The notes beneath the pieces are model-generated. The model made no database searches. It saw nothing but the letters and a program-made list of their open reading frames with translations, and was not told where the DNA came from. Of a stretch of DNA of 64,000 nt, positions 9,130-16,895 are shown piece after piece. The first letter of the stretch is position 1. Each line of letters starts with the position of its first letter. Source of the stretch: Skermanella rosea (GTDB taxonomy: Bacteria > Pseudomonadota > Alphaproteobacteria > Azospirillales > Azospirillaceae); contig NZ_CP086112.1 in the NCBI RefSeq assembly GCF_016806835.2, positions 80,001-144,000 of the forward strand, read 5' to 3'. A program made the translations under genes and the position numbers.

Positions 9130-10026
9130 ATGGCGCGAACCGTCAAGACGACAAGCACAGGTTCCGGAACGCTCGTCGAGGATCGAGACGCCGGCGCAAA
9201 GGCGCCCCCGGCCACCAAACGCACCTTCCATCTCGCGGTCACCAACCTGAAGGGCGGCGTCGCCAAGACGACTACGGCGGTCAATGTGGCCTGGGGACTG
9301 GTCGATGCGGGAATGAGTTGCCTCGTGGTCGATCTGGACATGCAGGCGAACGCCACCTCGGACCTTGGCTTCGACATCAGCGAGGTCCGCGAGAACGGCT
9401 TGAACATGGCGTCCGTCCTGCGCGGGCAGTGCGAGATCGAGAGCATCCTCCTCCAGTACGGCGACACGGAGCTCTGGGTTGCCCCAAGCTCCAAGGCCCT
9501 GACGGACGCAGAACGGACGCTGAGCAGCGAAATCGGCGGAGAGAAGCGGCTGAGCCAGAAGCTGTCGGCTGTGCAGGGCCGGTTCGACGTCATCATCTTC
9601 GACTGCGGTCCCAACCTGAACCTGTTGACGATCAACGCGCTCAGCCTCGCCGATTACCTGATCATCCCGGTGCAGACCGAGTATCTGGCGGCCCACGGGA
9701 CCCTGAGCCTGCTGGATACGGTCGCCCAGGTTCGGGACAACTATAATCCGGGGCTGACCATCCTCCCGATCCTGCCGACCATGTACACGGCCAAGAACAG
9801 CCAGGAGCAGGCGACGCTGGGCGAACTGAACCGGCTGGTGTCGGACCTTGTCCCGATCTTCGAGCCGGTTCCGCGGGCCACGGTCTTCAGCAAGGCCTCG
9901 GCGGCCGGCCACCCTGCCCTGCGCGCCAGCGCGCGGTCCAAGGCCGTCGCGACTTACCGCGACTATGTGAAGCTCATCCTCAAGCACATCAGAGCGGCCC
10001 AGGCGGCTCAAGCAAAGGCTGGTTGA
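9130..10026 (+). CDS. parA: ParA-type partition ATPase
   Basis: 298 residues. The deviant Walker A motif KGGVAKTT is at 41-48 with the signature lysine, the A-prime motif VVDLDMQANAT at about 69-79, and Walker B in VIIFDCGPNLN at about 155. It is a P-loop ATPase that binds DNA non-specifically as an ATP dimer and moves replicons via its ParB partner. The first 32 residues, rich in Thr, Lys and Ala, are an extra hydrophilic extension rather than the helix-turn-helix of type Ia ParA, so transcriptional autoregulation would have to come from ParB. The parB gene starts 3 bp later. No rep gene adjoins it. Confidence 0.92.
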   Translation: MARTVKTTSTGSGTLVEDRDAGAKAPPATKRTFHLAVTNLKGGVAKTTTAVNVAWGLVDAGMSCLVVDLDMQANATSDLGFDISEVRENGLNMASVLRGQCEIESILLQYGDTELWVAPSSKALTDAERTLSSEIGGEKRLSQKLSAVQGRFDVIIFDCGPNLNLLTINALSLADYLIIPVQTEYLAAHGTLSLLDTVAQVRDNYNPGLTILPILPTMYTAKNSQEQATLGELNRLVSDLVPIFEPVPRATVFSKASAAGHPALRASARSKAVATYRDYVKLILKHIRAAQAAQAKAG

Positions 10027-10029
10027 TCC

Positions 10030-10923
10030 ATGGCTAATCTTCTCGCCCGTCGCTCGTCGGACAATATCCAGCGCCAGGTCAAGGAACTGGCCGCCAAGGG
10101 AGGCGAAGCCGATCCCAACGGCCGCCAGCAACGTATCCCCGTCTCCAGCGTCAAGCCCAATCCGAACCAGCCGCGCAAGAACGTCGACCCCGGCAAGATC
10201 GCGGCATTGGCCGAGAACATCCGCAAGGTCGGGCTGATCAATCCCATCACCGTCGTCTGGCTTTCCGAGGGCGAGTACGAACTGCGCGCCGGGCAGCGGC
10301 GCCTGCTGGCTCACGAGCACCTGGGCGAGACGACGATCCTGGCGCGGGTCTTCCTGAAGAGCGATCCCGCGGTTGCCATCGCCGAGAACCTGATGCGCGA
10401 AGACCTGGACGTGGTCGAAACAGCGTTGGCGTTTCGCGGGCTGATGGAGCAACTCGGCATCACCGACCAGACTGCGGTCGCCGATCTCGTCGGCATGGAG
10501 CGATCGCGCATCAGCCGGTTCCTGGGGGTGCTCCGGATGCCGCAGGATATCCTGGACGAATACCAGGACATGGCGGACCAGGTTTCGGCGGCACGGCTGT
10601 TCGAAGTCGCCTCGGCCGGGACCGAGGACCGCCAGCGCCAACTGTGGCATCTGGCCAAGGCCGGCCTGACCGAACGCGAACTCCGCGACGCGAAGCGCGG
10701 CGACGCTCCCGTCGAGATCGGCACCAGGCAGCCGTCCCGCCAAGCCGTCGCGAGCGACCGGAACATCAGGCCGATGAAGCCGGGCAAGCAGATACTCGGC
10801 ATCATCGACCGACTGTCCGCAACCATGGACGATTGGGAGAGCCGGCAGGCGCAGGTCGACGAGGATCACCGGATGCGGCTTGAGAGCCTGCGGGATCAGA
10901 TCGATCGTCTGCTGAAGGCCTGA
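10030..10923 (+). CDS. parB: ParB-family centromere-binding protein
   Basis: 297 residues. The N-terminal ParB/Srx-like CTP-binding domain runs from VSSVKPNPNQPRK (about residue 37) through the arginine motif AGQRRLLAHEHLG (about 85) and AENLMREDLDVVE. The central helix-turn-helix DNA-binding region is around 140-175 (TDQTAVADLVGMERSRISRF). The C-terminal 60 residues are charged and likely dimerise. It is translationally linked to parA (3-bp gap). The palindromes TGTGCGG-NN-CCGCACA at 8930, 9011 and 10950 are the obvious binding-site candidates. Unlike RepB of repABC plasmids, there is no repC downstream. Confidence 0.9.
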   Translation: MANLLARRSSDNIQRQVKELAAKGGEADPNGRQQRIPVSSVKPNPNQPRKNVDPGKIAALAENIRKVGLINPITVVWLSEGEYELRAGQRRLLAHEHLGETTILARVFLKSDPAVAIAENLMREDLDVVETALAFRGLMEQLGITDQTAVADLVGMERSRISRFLGVLRMPQDILDEYQDMADQVSAARLFEVASAGTEDRQRQLWHLAKAGLTERELRDAKRGDAPVEIGTRQPSRQAVASDRNIRPMKPGKQILGIIDRLSATMDDWESRQAQVDEDHRMRLESLRDQIDRLLKA

Positions 10924-10944
10924 AGGCGCTTTGGACGGGCAGGG

Positions 10945-10973
10945 AGGCGTGTGCGGATCCGCACACGCCTTTT
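10945..10973 (+). terminator. parB terminator hairpin with parS-like core
   Basis: A perfect 26-bp palindrome (half AGGCGTGTGCGGA, 10945-10970) followed by a short T-run, 22 bp after the parB stop. Bases 10950-10965 are TGTGCGG-AT-CCGCACA, the third copy of the shared core. Confidence 0.7.
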
Positions 10974-11049
10974 CTGTTCACCGGGCCGGTGCGCGTCCCG
11001 CAGGCGGCGGGAAGGCATTCCTTCCCCCGGTCCTTTATTGGCTCGGCGC

Positions 11050-12645
11050 TCACGTCGTGGTGGCAACCCGCTGTTTCAGGTGGTCGGTCAACCTGAGGGC
11101 CAGCGCCACGATGGTCAATGTGGGATTGATGTTGCTGCCGGTCGGAAAGACGGAGCTTCCGGCGATGTAAAGGTTGTCCATCCCGTGCACCCTGCAATGG
11201 CGGTCGACGACCCCTCGCCTCTCGTCGTCCGCCATCCGGGTCGTTCCCATGTGGTGATAGCCGATCACCACGTCGGGGCTCCAGTTGTTCGCCCTATCGG
11301 CGAGCCAGGGCTCCATCCGGAACAGGCCCAGGCCCATCCGGGCCAGTTCCGCCCCCAGCAGTTTGGTTTGGACATAGAGCGATCTCTTGTCCAGTTCGGA
11401 TAGCCGCCAATCCAGGACCATCTGCCGGCTGCCCAGGGCGTCGCGCTTGTCGGAGAGCATGATCCGGCTGTCCGGGTTCGGGGCCTGCTCCGCCTGGAAC
11501 GTGAACAGCACTTCGGTGACGCTGGCGGGCTTCGGCACGATCGGCAGGTCGGCGATCATGCGGCGGTAGAGATTGTAGGCCACGATATCGGCATTCAACA
11601 AAAGCTCGCCGACCGTTTCGACCGGCCTGGACGGCACCTGCCCCGCCGCCACCGCCCTGCCCACCCGCTGGAGCATCTGGAGCGTATTCTCGGTGGTCGT
11701 GAAGCGGAGCTGGATCCGGCTGTTCAGGACCTGCTCCCTCTCCATCGCCGCCTCCGTCAGGACGACCGACGGGAAGTAGAAATGCTTGCCGCGGCGGCTG
11801 GTCCGAAGCGCGTCGATGAGCTTCATGGGATCGCTGGTTACGATGCTGCCCACGCGATCCAGCGGATGGTCCATGAAATAGCGGCCGACCAGGTCATGCC
11901 GATTGCCGATGCCGTTGGGCTGGACGCGATCGGAGTCCAGCATCAGCCGGGCATTCTCCATGCCGCCGCACGCCAGGACGACGAAGCGCGCCCGTGCCGT
12001 CATCACGCGGCCTTTCAGGGAACGGAGTTCGACCCAGGTGATCACGCCGCCGGCCTCGTCCGTCCTCAGTTCCGTGGCGTTGGCGTTGAAGACGACGCGG
12101 ATGTTGGGAGCGTCGCGCAGTTCAGCCCCGTAGGCCTCTCCGAAACGGATCGGCGGCGCGGCGATCTCCCAGAAATGATATTTCAGGCGGGATCCGTCGA
12201 AGGGGAGGGGAGGCACACCCATACGTTCCTGGATCCACTCGGTCGAGCGGCGCGGCGGCAGCCCGCAGAGCGGGCGTGCGCGGTCGTAATAGGGAAAAAG
12301 CTCCTCGATGCCGAAGGGCCATCCGCTGTCGGGCACCCAGGACCGCTGCCGGAGGTCGATCGGTTCGAACTCCCCGCACCAGTTGTCCCAGTGGTTGGAC
12401 GAGCCCCCGAAATAGCGGAGCCGGCTCTGGTCCAGCGCGAAGTAGGGGATGCCGACGCTCTCGCTGGCATAGAGCTCCTGGGTATCCCCGTCGAACTCCA
12501 GTTCCCCGCTTTCGAGCAGGAGAACGCGTACCGGTGTGCCGATCAGATCGCGGGCCATGCTGATGCCGGCGGGTCCGGCGCCGATGATGCAGATGTCGGC
12601 CTCGAGCTCGGCATGCTCGTCCAGGCCGTTGATGTCGATGAACAT
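11050..12645 (-). CDS. GMC-family flavoprotein dehydrogenase, large subunit
   Basis: 531 residues. The N-terminal FAD Rossmann motif is DICIIGAGPAGISMARDL (about 17-34), followed by the substrate-pocket block RLRYFGGSSNHWDNWCGEFE (about 75-94). The C-terminal GMC signature contains GYHHMGTTRM (about 448) with the catalytic His area and FPTGSNINPTLTIVALALRL near the end. It resembles the FAD subunit of gluconate, sorbitol or fructose dehydrogenases more than cholesterol or choline oxidases. The gene just upstream encodes a Tat-signal small subunit of the same enzyme class, so a periplasmic membrane-linked sugar/alcohol dehydrogenase is likely, with the large subunit hitch-hiking through Tat. 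No cytochrome c subunit gene is adjacent. Confidence 0.85.
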   Translation of the reverse strand: MFIDINGLDEHAELEADICIIGAGPAGISMARDLIGTPVRVLLLESGELEFDGDTQELYASESVGIPYFALDQSRLRYFGGSSNHWDNWCGEFEPIDLRQRSWVPDSGWPFGIEELFPYYDRARPLCGLPPRRSTEWIQERMGVPPLPFDGSRLKYHFWEIAAPPIRFGEAYGAELRDAPNIRVVFNANATELRTDEAGGVITWVELRSLKGRVMTARARFVVLACGGMENARLMLDSDRVQPNGIGNRHDLVGRYFMDHPLDRVGSIVTSDPMKLIDALRTSRRGKHFYFPSVVLTEAAMEREQVLNSRIQLRFTTTENTLQMLQRVGRAVAAGQVPSRPVETVGELLLNADIVAYNLYRRMIADLPIVPKPASVTEVLFTFQAEQAPNPDSRIMLSDKRDALGSRQMVLDWRLSELDKRSLYVQTKLLGAELARMGLGLFRMEPWLADRANNWSPDVVIGYHHMGTTRMADDERRGVVDRHCRVHGMDNLYIAGSSVFPTGSNINPTLTIVALALRLTDHLKQRVATTT

Positions 12646-12653
12646 TACAGTCC

Positions 12654-13010
12654 CTAAGCCAAAGATACGGCCGAACAGGTGAGGGCGATGGAGTGGGGCA
12701 GGACCCAGCCGTCCACCACCACGACATTGCCGTCATGCAGATCCTGCCGGATGCGTCGCGCGGTGTGGCCGAGCATGGCGTCCTGTCCGGCCTCCTCCAG
12801 GACGGCCAGCCAGGATCGGACCGCGATCGTTTCCTCGGGATGCAGTTCCAGGAAGCGTCGCCCGAGGATGCGCATGGCCTCGACGTCCCCGAATGCCGAT
12901 GAGAACGGGTCCGGCAGCAGGGCAGTGACGGGCTTCACCGTCGCCAGGGGCAGCCCCGCGGCGCAGAAGGGCAGGGGGAGCAGGTACAGGAGGAAGGACC
13001 GGCGGCGCAT
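12654..13010 (-). CDS. Tat-signal small subunit of an FAD-dependent sugar/alcohol dehydrogenase
   Basis: 118 residues. The N-terminus MRRRSFLLYLLPLPFCAAG is a twin-arginine-like signal (RRRSFL). The C-terminus VVVDGWVLPHSIALTCSAVS matches the VDGW-type ending of sorbitol/gluconate dehydrogenase small (gamma) subunits, and the middle (FLELHPEETIAVRSWL) is a helical chaperone-like part. Its TAG stop is 8 bp before the GMC start. Its ATG overlaps by one base the TGA of the preceding small gene (TGATG), so the three are coupled. The small subunit in this family guides folding and export of the flavoprotein. The family assignment rests mainly on the C-terminal motif and gene order. Confidence 0.7.
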   Translation of the reverse strand: MRRRSFLLYLLPLPFCAAGLPLATVKPVTALLPDPFSSAFGDVEAMRILGRRFLELHPEETIAVRSWLAVLEEAGQDAMLGHTARRIRQDLHDGNVVVVDGWVLPHSIALTCSAVSLA

Positions 13011-13285
13011 CACGCGGTCTCCGCGCTGCGTCGGCGGACGGCAGGTTCCGGCCGGGCGGCATGCCTGCCGGCACTTCCTGCGGGATAGGTGCCCGGCCTG
13101 GCGGGGCGCGACAGCACGAACCAGTAGACGGCGGCCACGTTGAGCACCGGGACAAGGATCAGAAGGGAAAGCCAGCCGGGTCGTCCCGTCCGCCGGCACA
13201 GCTTCCAGCAGGCCGCCAGAGGGACCGCGACAAGCAAGGACAGCGTGACGAGCAGGATCGCCTGAAAGATTTCGAACGACAACAT
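13010..13285 (-). CDS. Small two-span membrane protein with CRRxGRPGW motif
   Basis: 91 residues. The first hydrophobic helix is about 7-25 (FQAILLVTLSLLVAVPLAA); then comes CWKLCRRTGRPGWLSLLILV, leading into a second helix ending near VYWFVL (about 58). The tail is Arg/Ala/Pro-rich and cytosolic-looking. The ATG (13283-13285) is followed in frame to a TGA that overlaps the start of the Tat-signal subunit gene. It shares the CxxLCRRxGxP core with the protein at 13378, so the two are paralogues. Family not named; its role may be linked to the dehydrogenase by position only. Confidence 0.6.
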   Translation of the reverse strand: MLSFEIFQAILLVTLSLLVAVPLAACWKLCRRTGRPGWLSLLILVPVLNVAAVYWFVLSRPARPGTYPAGSAGRHAARPEPAVRRRSAETA

Positions 13286-13377
13286 CAAGAACCCCTCCGG
13301 GATTGCGCCTCTCCTCCTGGTGTTCCGGCCGAGACATTTGGTTCCTGGCGTTGGGCTACGCCGTCCCGGCCGGAACA

Positions 13378-13599
13378 CTACGCAGATCCCGCGGAGCCGG
13401 CCGAGGAGCGCGGCTGCAGCAGGATCATGAGGAACACGACGAGGCCGATATAGGGAACGGCCAGCCACAGGGACAGCGCCGGCGGGTATCCCCAGCGCCG
13501 GCACAGCAGCCAGCACGGAGGAATGATCAGCGGAACCATCACAAACCATCCGAGAAGGACGAGCAGCATCAAGGCGATCAGGACAGACATGACGGGCAT
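13378..13599 (-). CDS. Small two-span membrane protein, paralogue of the next gene
   Basis: 73 residues, almost entirely hydrophobic: VLIALMLLVLLGWFVMVPLI forms helix 1, then CWLLCRRWGYPPALSLWLAV, then VPYIGLVVFLMILL forms helix 2 and a short Ser/Ala/Gly tail. The CWxLCRRxGxP turn is shared with the 91-residue neighbour. Start uncertain: ATG at 13599 or at 13590, neither with a clear ribosome site. It is the first gene of the leftward cluster that continues to the GMC dehydrogenase. Confidence 0.55.
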   Translation of the reverse strand: MPVMSVLIALMLLVLLGWFVMVPLIIPPCWLLCRRWGYPPALSLWLAVPYIGLVVFLMILLQPRSSAGSAGSA

Positions 13600-13800
13600 T
13601 CTGGAGCAGGGATGAAACTATTTCCATAACTGTATGGGTCATAACGCTTCCGCATCACGCTGCGCTGCAGCATCGATCTGTCCGGAGGCGGGTGCGCCGG
13701 CTGCTGGACCACCGTCGCGGATATGGCGTATCAATGCACTCCGGACCGCGGGTTTCGCTCGCTTGCCGTCCGGACGTGTCGCGCCCAGGGGAGGGTTATC

Positions 13801-14889
13801 ATGAATCAATGGCCAGACCGTCGCATCCTCGACCTTTTCGGCATCGATCTTCCGATCATCCAGGCTCCCATGGCCGGGGCGACCACGCCGGAAATGGTGA
13901 TCGCGGTCAGCGAGGCCGGCGGGTTGGGCTCGCTGCCCTGTGCAATGTACAGCGCCGCCCAGGCGCGCGAGGCGCTGGACACGATCCGCCGGGCCACGTC
14001 CCGCCCGATCAACCTCAATTTCTTCTGCCACAGACAGCCGGCGATCGACGGCGCACGCGCCATGGCATGGCGGGCGCGGCTGGCGCCGTACTATGTCGAG
14101 CACGGCCTCGATCCCGAAGCACCGGTCCCGGTTTCCAACCGCGCGCCGTTCGACGGGGAGTTCTGCTCCCTGGTCGAGGAGTACAGGCCCGAAACCGTCA
14201 GCTTCCATTTCGGTCTTCCCGACAGGACGTTGCTGGAGAGGGTAAAGGCGACGGGCGCCCGGATCATCTCCTCGGCGACCACCGTCGCCGAGGCCCGTTG
14301 GCTGGAGGAACGGGGCTGCGACGCCATCGTTGCCATGGGCATTGAAGCCGGCGGGCACCGGGGGACCTTCCTGGGACAGGATCTCATGGCCGACATGGAT
14401 CGCCAGGTCGGCACCTTCGCGCTGGTGCCGCAGGTCGCCGATGCCGTCCGGGTCCCGGTGATCGCGGCCGGCGGGATCATGGACGCGCGCGGGATCGTCG
14501 CCGCCCTCGCGCTGGGTGCCTCCGCCGTGCAGATCGGTACGGCTTACCTGTTCACGCCGGAAGCGAAGGTTTCCGCCATGCACCGCGAGGCGCTCAGGAC
14601 GGCGGCAGCCGACGACACCGTCGTCACCAACGTCTTCACCGGGCGCCCGGCGCGCGGGATCGTCAACCGCATCATCGCCGAGGTCGGGCCGCTGTCGCCG
14701 CTCGCCCCGGAATTTCCGCTGGCCGGCGGAGCCCTGGTGCCCTTGAGAGGACTGACCGAGCCGGCCGGCTCGCCGGACTTCACCAACATGTGGGCGGGGC
14801 AGGGGGCACCGCTGGGCCGCGAAATGCCGTCCGGCGATCTCACGCGTCACCTCGCGGCGGAAGCACTGGAGAAGGGGGGCAGGGGCTGA
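13801..14889 (+). CDS. Nitronate monooxygenase (NPD/2-nitropropane dioxygenase family)
   Basis: 362 residues, a typical FMN TIM-barrel nitronate monooxygenase: LPIIQAPMAGATTPEMVIAV near the N-terminus (residues 17-36), GGLGSLPCAMYSA, LNFFCHRQP, the phosphate-binding stretch GIEAGGHRGTF (about 181-191), and IAAGGIMDARG (about 221). The enzyme oxidises alkyl nitronates such as propionate-3-nitronate using FMN and oxygen. The ATG at 13801 has GGGAGGG nine bases upstream; a longer frame lacks family similarity. It stands alone between leftward and rightward operons. Family assignment is firm; physiological substrate unknown. Confidence 0.9.
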   Translation: MNQWPDRRILDLFGIDLPIIQAPMAGATTPEMVIAVSEAGGLGSLPCAMYSAAQAREALDTIRRATSRPINLNFFCHRQPAIDGARAMAWRARLAPYYVEHGLDPEAPVPVSNRAPFDGEFCSLVEEYRPETVSFHFGLPDRTLLERVKATGARIISSATTVAEARWLEERGCDAIVAMGIEAGGHRGTFLGQDLMADMDRQVGTFALVPQVADAVRVPVIAAGGIMDARGIVAALALGASAVQIGTAYLFTPEAKVSAMHREALRTAAADDTVVTNVFTGRPARGIVNRIIAEVGPLSPLAPEFPLAGGALVPLRGLTEPAGSPDFTNMWAGQGAPLGREMPSGDLTRHLAAEALEKGGRG

Positions 14890-14926
14890 CGTTCTCACGA
14901 AGGGATTAACTCTCTGGGAGACTTGC

Positions 14927-14990
14927 GGTGGAGGCTCAAGCAGTTTCAATTGGTTAGAAACCAATTGCCCGAAGCGAGCGGGTCTCCACC
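14927..14990. repeat. 64-bp imperfect inverted repeat with perfect inner hairpin
   Basis: The inner stem CAATTGGTT (14947-14955) and AACCAATTG (14959-14967) has a 3-base loop. The outer stem GGTGGAG (14927-14933) pairs with CTCCACC (14984-14990). There is no T-run after it. It lies between the nitronate monooxygenase stop and the ABC operon, so it could be a terminator, an RNA structure in the operon leader, or a small repeat element. Confidence 0.45.
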
Positions 14991-15066
14991 ATGCACGGAA
15001 CATCCCACAGTGATTGCATCGCCATCAGGTTGGGCGGCTGTCCGCCTTCAGCCCCCCGTATCATGA

Positions 15067-15915
15067 ATGTCTGATGCCCTGAGGCGCTTTGCCGGCAACC
15101 GCATCGCCATGGCGGGGCTGGTCCTGATCGCCGTCATCGTCGGGGCTGCGCTGTTGGCGCCCCTGCTGGCCCCGTTCGATCCCAACGAGCAGTTCTTCGA
15201 AGGCCTGACCCTGGAAGGGGCGCCGCTGCCGCCCAACGGAACCTTCTGGCTGGGGACCGACCAGCTCGGCCGCGACCTGCTGTCCCGCCTGATCTACGGC
15301 GCACGCACCTCCCTGGTGGTCGGCGTGCTGGCGAACGGGGTGGCCGTCCTGGTCGGCACGCTGCTGGGCGTCGTCGCCGGCTATGCGCGGGGCGTAGTCG
15401 GGGCCGCGATCATGCGCTTCACCGACCTGATGATGGCGTTCCCGGCGCTGCTCCTGGCGATCGCGCTGGCGGCGATCTTCAGCCCGTCGCTGCTGATCGT
15501 GGCCCTGGTCATCGCCATGGTAAACTGGGTGCAGATCGCCCGCGTCGTCTATACCGAGACGACGGCGCTGGCCGAGCGGGACTATATCGAGGCGTGCCGG
15601 GCGCTGGGTGCCGGCTGGCCGCGCATCCTGTTCCGCCATATCGTGCCGCATCTGGTCCCGACCGTGCTGGTCTATGCCACGCTCGGCATCGCCACGACGG
15701 TCCTGCTGGAAGCGACCCTGTCGTTCCTCGGCATCGGCGTCCGCCCGCCGGAGCCCTCCTGGGGCAACATCATCTACGAGAACCAGACCTATTTCGCCAA
15801 TGCGCCCTGGCTGGTGTTCATCCCCGGCGCCGCGATCCTGCTGCTGGCGCTGGCCTTCAACCTTGTCGGCGATGGGCTGCGCGACGCGCTCGACCCGACC
15901 CAGCGGGGCCGGTGA
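15067..15915 (+). CDS. ABC transporter permease, dipeptide/opine type (DppC-like)
   Basis: 282 residues with six predicted helices and the N-terminal OppC-type extension (first helix MAGLVLIAVIVGAALLAPLL). The periplasmic segment has GTFWLGTDQLGRDLLSR, typical of DppC/OppC. The cytoplasmic EAA loop is EACRALGAGWPRILFRHIVP (about 178-197), which docks the ATPases. It pairs with the DppB-like permease that starts 2 bp downstream. Unusually for dpp operons, the C-type permease comes before the B-type. First gene of a six-gene importer operon. Confidence 0.92.
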   Translation: MSDALRRFAGNRIAMAGLVLIAVIVGAALLAPLLAPFDPNEQFFEGLTLEGAPLPPNGTFWLGTDQLGRDLLSRLIYGARTSLVVGVLANGVAVLVGTLLGVVAGYARGVVGAAIMRFTDLMMAFPALLLAIALAAIFSPSLLIVALVIAMVNWVQIARVVYTETTALAERDYIEACRALGAGWPRILFRHIVPHLVPTVLVYATLGIATTVLLEATLSFLGIGVRPPEPSWGNIIYENQTYFANAPWLVFIPGAAILLLALAFNLVGDGLRDALDPTQRGR

Positions 15916-15917
15916 CC

Positions 15918-16838
15918 ATGGCGGGATATCTTGCCCGGCGTGTCGTCCAGGCGGTGCTGATCCTCCTGGGCGTCACCTTCGTCACCTTCATCCTGCTCTA
16001 CTTGCTGCCGGCCGACCCGGCGCGCCAGATCGCCGGGCGGTCGGCGACGGCGGCGACGGTGCAGTCGATCCGCCAGCAGCTCGGGCTCGACCTGCCGCTC
16101 TGGCAGCAGTACCTGCGCTACCTGGGCAACCTCGTCCAGGGCGACATGGGGCGTTCCTACATCCAGAGGACGGAGGTCGCCTCCCTGGTCTGGAGCCGGC
16201 TGCCCGCGACCCTGCTGCTGATGGCCGGCGCCATCGTCTGCGAACTGGCGATCGGGCTGGCGGCGGGCATCCTGGCGGCGGTCAGGCGGGGACGGCCGAC
16301 CGACACGGCGATCATGGTGGCCTCCTTCCTGGGAGTATCGGCGCCGCAATTCGTGGTAGGCATCCTGCTGCTCTACGTGTTCGCGGTCCAGCTCGGCTGG
16401 TTCCCGATCGGCGGCTACGGCACCTTCGCCCATCTGGTCCTGCCGTCGCTGACCCTGGGGATCCTGGGCGGCGGCTGGTACAGCAGGATGGCCCGAAGCT
16501 CCATGGTGGACGTGCTGCGCCAGGACTATATCCGGACCGCACGCGCCAAGGGGGCCGGCGGTCGCCGCATCGTCTTCGTCCACGCGCTCCGCAACGCGGT
16601 GCTGCCGCTGATCGCCATGATCGGCCTGGATATTGGCATCTTCATGAGCGGCGCCGTGGTCGTGGAGTCCGTGTTCGGCTGGCCCGGCATCGGCCAGCTG
16701 ACGTGGCAGGCGATCCAGCAGGTGGACATTCCCGTGATCATGGGCGTCACGCTGACCGCCGCCGTTTTCATCGTGCTCGGCAACCTGCTGGCGGACCTGA
16801 TCGCGCCGCTCGCCGATCCGCGCATCAAGCTGCGCTGA
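15918..16838 (+). CDS. ABC transporter permease, dipeptide/opine type (DppB-like)
   Basis: 306 residues. N-terminal helix RRVVQAVLILLGVTFVTFIL, then LLPADPARQIAG and QLGLDLPLWQQYLRYLGNL, both hallmarks of the DppB family. The EAA loop ARAKGAGGRRIVFVHALRNA (about 208-227) contacts the ATP-binding subunit. Start ATG 15918, with the previous stop at 15913-15915, indicates coupled translation. It forms the channel with the upstream permease for the substrate captured by the lipoprotein-like/periplasmic protein at 16896. Confidence 0.92.
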   Translation: MAGYLARRVVQAVLILLGVTFVTFILLYLLPADPARQIAGRSATAATVQSIRQQLGLDLPLWQQYLRYLGNLVQGDMGRSYIQRTEVASLVWSRLPATLLLMAGAIVCELAIGLAAGILAAVRRGRPTDTAIMVASFLGVSAPQFVVGILLLYVFAVQLGWFPIGGYGTFAHLVLPSLTLGILGGGWYSRMARSSMVDVLRQDYIRTARAKGAGGRRIVFVHALRNAVLPLIAMIGLDIGIFMSGAVVVESVFGWPGIGQLTWQAIQQVDIPVIMGVTLTAAVFIVLGNLLADLIAPLADPRIKLR

Positions 16839-16895
16839 ACCCATGGCTCAAGTGAAGAAACGACAAGACGAATAGCTACAGGAGGCTTTACGGAC

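Noticed and set aside
8956-10869. A 637-codon minus-strand frame across parAB
   Set aside because: It is antisense to parA and parB, whose motifs and 3-bp spacing are unambiguous.
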